The notes under the pieces are model-generated. The model was given only the letters and a program-made list of their open reading frames with translations. It made no database searches and was not told the DNA's origin. From positions 1 to 7,329 of the forward strand of contig JAZUIF010000049.1 of assembly GCA_045642085.1 (NCBI GenBank): a stretch of 7,329 bases of DNA, in the 5' to 3' direction. The DNA comes from UBA1723 sp045642085. GTDB taxonomy: Bacteria > Bacteroidota > Bacteroidia > Bacteroidales > Paludibacteraceae. Positions 1 to 5,012 of the stretch are shown in pieces. Within the stretch, counting starts at the first letter, position 1. Each line of letters begins with the position of its first letter. The position numbers and the translations under genes were made by a program.

Positions 1-22
1 AATCGGGCAAATATTATTTTAT

Positions 23-1210
23 ATGGAAAATGAAATGAATTATGAATTCCACTTGCGGAGCTTTGTAGAGGATTATACAGTCGCGGTGGAAAGTTTTGAA
101 AGAGGTAACTACAAAGGCTTTTTTAGAAATTATAGACCATCTATCGAGAGCTTATGTATAGGAATATTGACAGCTTTGCATCCTGATGAAGTCGTTGAGA
201 TATTAAATGGCACAAAAGGATTCAGTAAAGATGGAAAAGCTTATATAGTTGCACCATGTAGTGCTAAATCTAGAACTGGAAGATTCTTGATAGATTTGGC
301 TAAAATGGCAATGCTAAAACAGCTTACTGATGAGAAAGCTAATAAACTTGTCATCTCTCATATGCAACTTGCTTATTATACTTTGATACGTGATTATCAT
401 TTTGCAAGTTGTGCGTGTCATAGTTTTACTGATCCCAAAGCGACCTTGACTTTCGATAAGAATATGGTTTCGGAATGTCTTGTCGGTACTAATAATTTCA
501 TAGACTATGTATCTCGTTTCCTTCCAGAAGAAGGAAAAAAGATACTTATGATGTGTCCACAGCTTTCTGTAAGTGTCGGTGTTGTATATCCAGATGTGAC
601 AAAGGAGATTGTGAGACCTCTTACTTACACATCCGCTTCGGCTAAAGTCATTCGTGAGTCGGCTGAATCTCAGGAAGAGTTGCGTGAACAGGCTAATATG
701 ACTAAGATAGAGCAGAGTGGTGAGCCAGAAGAAGAACAGGTTCCAGATCGTCTGCCTTTTGAGTATATTCCTGATGTGCCATATCCAGAGATCGAACCTG
801 AATATGATGTGAAGAATACTGAAGCCGACATTCAGCTAAATGTTGTTAATGTCAATGAAAGTGAAGAGGATTTGATCAAACGTAATCTTCAGAATTATCG
901 TCCGTTCATTTCTCGCCCTAAACCAACTTATCGTCCACGTCCTGTTGTTGAAGATCAAGACGACGATACTGAGGATGATGGCAATCATGGCACTTATTAT
1001 GAGCACAACAACTATATGTTCAAGAAATATCGTTGCCAGTATAAGGGTGAGATCCAAACTGAAGGCGGAAAGCGTTATCAGGTTCCGGTAGAGGAGAATC
1101 CTGAGTTGTATGATGAGTGTGAAGTATATTTCGATATTAAGGCAATTCCAAATTTTGACCCTTCACGCCCAGATTTCTTAATCGCAATCAATACAGAAAT
1201 AATAGATTAA
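23..1210 (+). CDS. Hypothetical protein, 395 aa, helical N-domain plus acidic linker and small C-terminal domain
   Basis: I do not recognise this family. Residues 1-180 appear soluble and mostly helical. Residues 8-52 (FVEDYTVAVESFERGNY followed by RPSIESLCIGIL) have the rhythm of HEPN/DUF4145-type helical pairs, but I see no RxxxxH catalytic motif, so this is only a resemblance. Residues 130-180 contain several Cys residues without a clear metal-site spacing. Residues 215-330 form a low-complexity linker rich in Glu, Asp and Pro, including an acidic run DQDDDTEDD at 311-319. Residues 331-395 look like a compact beta-rich domain. No signal peptide or membrane segment is visible. The ATG at 23 is the first in the window, but the frame is open to the left edge, so an earlier start cannot be excluded. 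A hairpin terminator begins six bases after the stop, so it is probably the last gene of its transcript. The gene is clearly real by length and codon pattern; its function is unknown. Confidence 0.85.
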   Translation: MENEMNYEFHLRSFVEDYTVAVESFERGNYKGFFRNYRPSIESLCIGILTALHPDEVVEILNGTKGFSKDGKAYIVAPCSAKSRTGRFLIDLAKMAMLKQLTDEKANKLVISHMQLAYYTLIRDYHFASCACHSFTDPKATLTFDKNMVSECLVGTNNFIDYVSRFLPEEGKKILMMCPQLSVSVGVVYPDVTKEIVRPLTYTSASAKVIRESAESQEELREQANMTKIEQSGEPEEEQVPDRLPFEYIPDVPYPEIEPEYDVKNTEADIQLNVVNVNESEEDLIKRNLQNYRPFISRPKPTYRPRPVVEDQDDDTEDDGNHGTYYEHNNYMFKKYRCQYKGEIQTEGGKRYQVPVEENPELYDECEVYFDIKAIPNFDPSRPDFLIAINTEIID

Positions 1211-1215
1211 TTAAT

Positions 1216-1256
1216 AAGTCACAGCAGATTTTATCTGTTGTGGCTTTCCTATTTTT
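1216..1256 (+). terminator. Intrinsic terminator after the 395-aa gene
   Basis: A 14-bp stem pairs 1216-1229 with 1233-1246, with two G-U wobbles and a three-base TTT loop. It is followed by a T-rich tail ending in five T residues at 1252-1256. It sits between the stop at 1210 and the dtd start at 1260, so the tail almost touches the dtd start codon. Confidence 0.75.
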
Positions 1257-1259
1257 GAT

Positions 1260-1712
1260 ATGAGAGTTGTAATTCAAAAAGTGACTCATTGCTCTGTCGA
1301 GATTGAGGGTAAAATCAAGTCGACAATAGGCAGAGGATTGTTAGTGCTAGTAGGGGTGGAGGATAGAGACACCGATAATGATATAGAGTGGTTGTCGAAC
1401 AAGATAGTGAATATGCGAATCTTTGAAGACGCGAACGGAGTGATGAATCTATCGGTGAAGGATGTCGACGGGGATATCCTTATTGTTAGCCAGTTCACTT
1501 TGCAAGCTTCAACAAAGAAGGGCAATCGACCATCCTATATCAAAGCCTCTAAACATGATTTTGCTATACCTATGTATGAGAAATTCTGTGCTAAGGTAAG
1601 TGCTGATCTAGGAAAGACAGTCGGCACAGGTGAGTTTGGAGCCGATATGAAAGTTTCTCTACTTAACGATGGCCCTACAACAATCTTCATGGATTCACAG
1701 AATAAAGAATAA
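1260..1712 (+). CDS. dtd: D-aminoacyl-tRNA deacylase (DTD)
   Basis: The product hydrolyses the ester bond of D-aminoacyl-tRNAs (for example D-Tyr-tRNA) and of glycine mischarged onto tRNA-Ala, keeping D-amino acids out of protein. It acts in the cytoplasm as a homodimer. The 150-aa length is normal for the family. The start MRVVIQKV is the typical first strand and fixes the ATG at 1260. The SQFTL motif is at residues 77-81 and the Gly-cisPro motif is inside NDGPTT (136-141); these line the active site that screens D- from L-amino acids. The TGEFGADM block at 123-130 is also typical. There is no Shine-Dalgarno sequence, and only three bases separate the T tract of the preceding terminator from the ATG. 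Expression therefore depends on terminator read-through or on a very short or absent leader. No terminator is visible before pgk. Confidence 0.97.
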   Translation: MRVVIQKVTHCSVEIEGKIKSTIGRGLLVLVGVEDRDTDNDIEWLSNKIVNMRIFEDANGVMNLSVKDVDGDILIVSQFTLQASTKKGNRPSYIKASKHDFAIPMYEKFCAKVSADLGKTVGTGEFGADMKVSLLNDGPTTIFMDSQNKE

Positions 1713-1726
1713 ATGCGTTATAATTT

Positions 1727-1747
1727 AGCATTTAGCATTCAGCATTT
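1727..1747 (+). repeat. Three tandem heptamers AGCATTY
   Basis: AGCATTT, AGCATTC and AGCATTT follow each other without gaps at 1727-1733, 1734-1740 and 1741-1747. They sit between the dtd stop and the pgk -7 box, in the place where the -33 element would be expected. They could be a slipped-strand repeat or bind a regulator; nothing further is shown by the sequence. Confidence 0.6.
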
Positions 1748-1759
1748 CGAATTTTATTT

Positions 1760-1767
1760 TATCTTTG
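1760..1767 (+). promoter_or_regulatory. Bacteroidetes-type -7 promoter box of pgk
   Basis: TATCTTTG matches the Bacteroidetes primary sigma -7 consensus TAnnTTTG exactly. It lies 34 bases before the pgk ATG, predicting a leader of roughly 25-30 nt that is AT-rich and lacks a Shine-Dalgarno site, as usual in this phylum. A good TTTG -33 element is not present at the normal 19-21 base spacing, so the upstream half is weak. Confidence 0.6.
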
Positions 1768-1801
1768 TATCATAATTTTAAACAATTCATATTTTACAAG
1801 T

Positions 1802-3085
1802 ATGCAATTAATTGACAATTTTAATTTTGCTGGTAAGAAGGCAATCGTTCGTGTGGACTTCAACGTTCCATTGAACAAAGAGACAGGTGCAGTAAGTGAT
1901 GACACACGTATCCGTGGTGCTCTACCTACAATCAAGAAGATCATCACTGATGGTGGTTGCGCTATCTTGATGTCACACATGGGTAAGCCAAAGAACGTTA
2001 ACCCACAGGAAGGTGATCCTAAGTTCTCTCTAAAGCAGATCGTATCAGCTATCGAGAAGTATACAAAGGAGTTCGGTGTAGCATCTATCAAGTTCGCTGA
2101 CGACGCTGCTAACGCTGCTCAGGCTGCTGCAGATTTGAAGGCAGGTGAGATTCTATTGCTTCAGAACCTTCGTTACTATGCTGAGGAAGAGGGTAAGCCA
2201 CGTGGAATCGAGAAGGACGCTCCTGAGTTCGAGGCTGCAAAGAAGGCTATGAAGGAGTCTCAGAAGAAGTTCGCTAAGACTTTGGCTTCATACGCTGAGG
2301 TATACGTTAACGACGCATTCGGTACAGCTCACAGAAAGCACGCTTCTACAGCAGTTATCGCTGACGAGTTCGCAGAGGACAAGAAGATGTTCGGTTTCTT
2401 GATCAACAAGGAGCTTAAGGCAATGGACGGTGTTCTTGCAGCTAAGAAGGAAGGCTTCACTGCTATCATGGGTGGATCAAAGGTTTCTGATAAGATCAAC
2501 ATCATCACTAACCTTCTTGACCGTGTAGAGAACCTTATCATCGGTGGTGGTATGGCTTACACATTCGTTAAGGCACAGGGTGGTAACATCGGTAACTCAC
2601 TTTGTGAGAACGATAAGCTTGACCTTGCTCTTGACATCATCGCAAAGGCAAAGGCAAAGAACGTTAACTTGCTTCTTCCTGTTGACGCTATCAACGCTGA
2701 CAAGTTCGACAAGGATGCTAACACTAACGAGACAGCTATCGACCAGACTCCAGAAGGATGGATGGGTCTTGATATCGCATCTAAGTCAATCGCTAACTTC
2801 GAGAAGGTTATCCTTAACTCAAAGACTTTGATCTGGAATGGACCTATGGGTGTATTCGAGATGGACAAGTTCGCTGCTGGTACAACTGCTATCGCTAAGG
2901 CTGTAGCTGCTGCAACTGCTAAGGGAGCTTACTCATTGATCGGTGGTGGTGACTCAGTAGCTGCTATCAACAAGAACAACTTGGCTGACAAGGTTTCTTA
3001 CGTGTCAACTGGTGGTGGTGCAATGTTGGAGTACATGGAGGGTAAGGTTCTTCCAGGTATCGCTGCAATCCGTGGTGACAAGTAA
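1802..3085 (+). CDS. pgk: Phosphoglycerate kinase
   Basis: The product catalyses the reversible transfer of phosphate from 1,3-bisphosphoglycerate to ADP, giving 3-phosphoglycerate and ATP, in glycolysis and gluconeogenesis. Visible motifs are RVDFNVPL (17-24, substrate binding), DDTRIRGALPT (33-43), SHMGKP (58-63), YVNDAFGTAHR (168-178), GGSKVSDK (224-231), the hinge and nucleotide region WNGPMGVFE (345-353) and GGGDS (381-385), and STGGGAMLE (402-410). At 427 aa it is longer than the usual 390-400, owing mainly to an insertion around residues 128-155 that I associate with Bacteroidetes PGKs. Two signatures vary: SHMGKP replaces the common SHxGRP, and QNLRYY (121-126) replaces ENLRF. Codon use is strongly biased (AAG for Lys, AAC for Asn, GAC for Asp), unlike its neighbours and as expected for a highly expressed gene. 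It has its own promoter and terminator, so it is probably monocistronic. Confidence 0.99.
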   Translation: MQLIDNFNFAGKKAIVRVDFNVPLNKETGAVSDDTRIRGALPTIKKIITDGGCAILMSHMGKPKNVNPQEGDPKFSLKQIVSAIEKYTKEFGVASIKFADDAANAAQAAADLKAGEILLLQNLRYYAEEEGKPRGIEKDAPEFEAAKKAMKESQKKFAKTLASYAEVYVNDAFGTAHRKHASTAVIADEFAEDKKMFGFLINKELKAMDGVLAAKKEGFTAIMGGSKVSDKINIITNLLDRVENLIIGGGMAYTFVKAQGGNIGNSLCENDKLDLALDIIAKAKAKNVNLLLPVDAINADKFDKDANTNETAIDQTPEGWMGLDIASKSIANFEKVILNSKTLIWNGPMGVFEMDKFAAGTTAIAKAVAAATAKGAYSLIGGGDSVAAINKNNLADKVSYVSTGGGAMLEYMEGKVLPGIAAIRGDK

Positions 3086-3106
3086 TCCTTTCTAAAAGGT
3101 AAACAT

Positions 3107-3136
3107 AGAGCCGGTTCGAAAGAACCGGCTCTTTTT
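3107..3136 (+). terminator. Strong intrinsic terminator of pgk
   Basis: A perfect 11-bp stem pairs AGAGCCGGTTC (3107-3117) with its complement at 3122-3132. It is closed by a stable GAAA tetraloop and followed by TTTT. It begins 21 bases after the pgk stop. Confidence 0.95.
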
Positions 3137-3194
3137 GTTTGTATGTAGTATGCCCACGATTATTATGATTTGTTTGATGACCATCAGAAAGATT

Positions 3195-3234
3195 TCTGTA
3201 AACATTCATTTCAAAAAATGGTATGGTTTACAGA
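3195..3234. repeat. Inverted repeat between the two convergent terminators
   Basis: TCTGTAAAC (3195-3203) pairs perfectly with GTTTACAGA (3226-3234). An inner CATTT/AAATG stem is separated from it by a small internal loop. It directly abuts the - strand terminator at 3236 and lies outside both genes. It has no T tract on the + strand, so it is not a simple terminator there; its role is unknown. Confidence 0.5.
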
Positions 3235-3235
3235 C

Positions 3236-3266
3236 AAAAAAGGATGCAAGCCCTCAATGCATCCTT
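3236..3266 (-). terminator. Intrinsic terminator of the small - strand gene
   Basis: On the - strand, AAGGATGCA pairs with TGCATCCTT (9 bp, + coordinates 3258-3266 and 3240-3248) around a 9-base loop, followed by a T run (3239-3236). It starts 10 bases after the stop codon of the convergent gene. On the + strand it is followed by A residues, so it acts only for the - strand. Confidence 0.85.
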
Positions 3267-3276
3267 AAAAATGTTC

Positions 3277-3615
3277 TTATAGCCCTTGTACTTTATATTC
3301 AGCAGATTCTAGTTCAGCTGCGTACTGGTTCAATTGCTTGGCAAGTTCTCTAAATCCTTGTGCAATCATCTCATATTCTTCTGGATTAAAATCCTGTTGC
3401 TTATCCATGACCATACAACCATTGATTCTTTGAGATAACCAAGACTCTGATCTATCCAGAAATCGTTTTGCAAACTTACTTAGATTTAAGATGCCGTCAA
3501 GTTCATGGTACTGGGTAAAGAATGCGTCCAATTTCTTTTTGACTAATTCTTTTCTGTTTTCTAGATAGCTGTCTAGATTATTCAGCTCCAATCCATAGTA
3601 TTTCCCTCTTGTCAT
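3277..3615 (-). CDS. Small DUF5053-like protein, probable helix-turn-helix DNA binder
   Basis: This is a 112-aa soluble protein if translated from the ATG at 3615 (MTRGKYYGLEL). The frame is open further upstream to a TTG at 3660, but that codon overlaps a TAnnTTTG promoter box, so the 3615 start fits better. The central part, counted from the chosen start, runs LNLSKFAKRFL (44-54), SESWLSQRING (56-66), then FNPEEY (76-81). This pattern (helix, polar turn, SWLxQRxNG, then a basic or polar stretch and FxPEE) resembles small Bacteroidales proteins of the DUF5053 type, from memory of that family. It also looks like a helix-turn-helix with SWLSQRING as the recognition helix. The N-terminus is a charged amphipathic helix and may form a coiled coil. 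It converges on pgk and has its own terminator. A regulatory role is inferred; an inverted repeat just upstream of the promoter suggests possible autoregulation. Confidence 0.8.
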   Translation of the reverse strand: MTRGKYYGLELNNLDSYLENRKELVKKKLDAFFTQYHELDGILNLSKFAKRFLDRSESWLSQRINGCMVMDKQQDFNPEEYEMIAQGFRELAKQLNQYAAELESAEYKVQGL

Positions 3616-3657
3616 TTTTATTATAATTAAATTTAATAAATTTGTCTCCAACATCTG

Positions 3658-3665
3658 CAAATGTA
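3658..3665 (-). promoter_or_regulatory. -7 promoter box of the DUF5053-like gene
   Basis: TACATTTG on the - strand is an exact TAnnTTTG match. It would start transcription near 3650, leaving a leader of about 35 nt before the ATG at 3615. A TTG-containing -33 candidate lies about 16 bases upstream, closer than the usual 19-21, so the assignment is tentative. Confidence 0.45.
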
Positions 3666-3674
3666 GATGGCATT

Positions 3675-3697
3675 TTTGCTACAATGATTCTAGCAAA
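3675..3697. promoter_or_regulatory. Candidate operator: 7-bp inverted repeat upstream of the -7 box
   Basis: TTTGCTA (3675-3681) and TAGCAAA (3691-3697) form a perfect dyad with a 9-base spacer. It covers the position where the -33 element of the DUF5053-like gene would be. Its 16-bp centre-to-centre spacing is in the range used by dimeric helix-turn-helix regulators. That the neighbouring protein binds here is inference. Confidence 0.35.
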
Positions 3698-3711
3698 TTA
3701 TACAAATAACC

Positions 3712-3803
3712 TTTGATTTGCTGTATCAAAGCTTGGTTTTGTGGGGTTTCGATTATGTCCAATAGAATTCAAAGAGACCTGCGAACCAAGCTTTTTTGAT
3801 TTG
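3712..3803. other. Structured repeat element, possible small RNA or attenuator
   Basis: AAAGCTTGGTT (3728-3738) pairs perfectly with AACCAAGCTTT (3784-3794) across a 45-base loop, and the 3' arm runs into six T residues (3792-3797). Inside the loop, GGGTTT and AGACCT can pair with wobbles. TTTGATTTG occurs as a direct repeat at 3712-3720 and 3795-3803, and TTTGAT (3712-3717) can instead pair with ATCAAA (3725-3730), which would compete with the long stem. Read on the + strand this resembles a short RNA with a terminator tail. Read on the - strand it would sit far upstream of the DUF5053-like gene. No clear promoter was found, so transcription is unproven. Confidence 0.35.
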
Positions 3804-3839
3804 GTTGATTATGTTTTATATTCGTTCTTTCATATCTAT

Positions 3840-3896
3840 CTTTTTTGCAAAATTATGAAGAGGCTATGCTAAAGTGCTGCATAACTTCAAAAAAAT
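3840..3896. repeat. Interrupted palindrome flanked by T and A runs
   Basis: The block reads T6G, then TGAAG (3856-3860), TATGC (3865-3869), a 9-base centre, GCATA (3879-3883), CTTCA (3885-3889), then an A7 run. The halves match with short interruptions. It contains no ORF. It could be a decayed transposon end, a protein-binding dyad or a folded transcript. An exact TAnnTTTG (TAATTTTG, 3855-3848) also reads out of it on the - strand, without a fitting -33 element. Confidence 0.35.
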
Positions 3897-4010
3897 CAGT
3901 CTTTATCTAGGATAAATCCAGAAATCAGGTTTGGACTATCATGGAAGACTATTTGCAATCCTTTGAAAGAAAAGGGTGGTGCGGTGCGTTGTAGCCGATA
4001 CAAGCATACT

Positions 4011-4055
4011 CATAAAAAGAATAAGGACGGTTCTGCATTTCTGCTTCTCCGTCCT
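4011..4055 (-). terminator. Intrinsic terminator of the DUF262 operon
   Basis: On the - strand AGGACGG (4055-4049) pairs with CCGTCCT (4030-4024). The enclosed region folds further as GCA-GAAA-TGC. It is followed by a T-rich tail with five consecutive T residues. It starts about 30 bases after the stop of the 290-aa gene and closes the two-gene unit. Confidence 0.65.
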
Positions 4056-4086
4056 CCGTTCAAAAGGGAAAGTATGATTCATTACA

Positions 4087-4959
4087 TTACTTATCTCCAG
4101 TTAGGATTTTGTATGCTTCATAGACTTCATTACGTAATTCCCAAACAAATCCACGATCAACATCATCTCGACCATTATTAAATGGTAAGATCCAACAACA
4201 TGGTTTCCCGTCAGCATATAGAACTTCTATACCCATAATTCTTTTTGCTCTATTTCCTAATCCAGCCGTTACTCCATTTATTGTTTCTTTGATGATTCCA
4301 AATCTTTCTTCGATTTCCGAATGAGATGCAGTATGGTTTTCCATTTTAGAAAAAACATCTATCAACTGCATTGCTTTTGGCGATGCTCCACGAAGTATAT
4401 CTATCCAATCAGTAACCGAAAAGTTAAGACTTAACTCATATTTACCATGATTTTTTGCTATCTGATAGGTAACTACGACCTCCTTATCTGGTAAGTCTGA
4501 TTTTGAAGTTGGAGATGATAAAGCCCCATATTTGATTTGCGTATCACATCCTTTATCCAGGTTGCCCTTGTAAACATCGTAATATTTCTTATTGAATATT
4601 GCATAGCCATCAGCATCAAACCCCATTACCATTTTATATCCCATTGCATATTCCTGTTGCTTGGCTTCTGGAATGGTTGGCAAAAATGATCTATTCAATT
4701 CAGCAACAAGTTTTCTATATGTTAGACTTTTTAAGTGCTGGTTGTTTGATATGAATAAATTGACTGCCACGACCAGTGGAGTACGTTTGCTTGACTCAGT
4801 GTTGTCATAGTCTAGCCTTGTGCAAGGTGCAGCCATGACGGCAAGCAAATCATAAACAGTCAATTGGGAATCTAAACCTTCTTCTCCCATAAGCTTTATT
4901 ACATCATAATAGATAGCTGATGTAACTTCCTGATAAGAATAAAGTTTCTTTAATGCCAT
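4087..4959 (-). CDS. Unrecognised 290-aa protein with C-terminal winged-helix-like domain, partner of the DUF262 nuclease
   Basis: I cannot name this family. It is soluble, with no signal peptide or membrane segment. Residues 1-110 look helical. Residues 106-190 are mixed, with a beta-rich stretch around VVVTYQIAKNHGKYELSLNF (161-180). Residues 195-260 look like a winged helix: AMQLIDVFSKMEN (196-208), SEIEERFGI (214-222), ETINGVTAGLGNRAKRIMG (225-243) as the likely recognition helix and turn, then a hairpin wing ADGKPCCWILPF (249-260). It ends with GFVWELRNEVYEAY (270-283). A C-terminal WxLR block after a DNA-binding wing recalls DNA-targeting proteins of restriction-type loci, but this is from general memory. 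It starts 53 bases after the DUF262 gene on the same strand with no terminator between, so the two are very probably cotranscribed. The AAGGA before the ATG is too close to act as a normal ribosome site. Confidence 0.85.
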   Translation of the reverse strand: MALKKLYSYQEVTSAIYYDVIKLMGEEGLDSQLTVYDLLAVMAAPCTRLDYDNTESSKRTPLVVAVNLFISNNQHLKSLTYRKLVAELNRSFLPTIPEAKQQEYAMGYKMVMGFDADGYAIFNKKYYDVYKGNLDKGCDTQIKYGALSSPTSKSDLPDKEVVVTYQIAKNHGKYELSLNFSVTDWIDILRGASPKAMQLIDVFSKMENHTASHSEIEERFGIIKETINGVTAGLGNRAKRIMGIEVLYADGKPCCWILPFNNGRDDVDRGFVWELRNEVYEAYKILTGDK

Positions 4960-5012
4960 TCCTTATAGTTTAATATCTAAAATAACGATAGTTAAGTGAT
5001 CGCATTCAAGTA

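Noticed and set aside
2544..2868. Long frames on both strands inside pgk
   Set aside because: They are shadows caused by the strong codon bias of pgk; the products are Ser/Thr/Leu-rich with no known motif.
3728..3794. tRNA or tRNA-derived attachment site
   Set aside because: No cloverleaf with acceptor, anticodon and T arms can be drawn; only one long stem with a large loop is supported.
3941..3994. Small frame encoding MEDYLQSFERKGWCGAL
   Set aside because: It has only 17 codons and no promoter or ribosome site. The frame upstream is open only to a TAG at 3908. Too short to support as a gene.
3963..4181. 72-codon + strand frame overlapping the end of the 290-aa gene
   Set aside because: It crosses the operon terminator hairpin and the antisense of a real coding end, and its composition is not protein-like.
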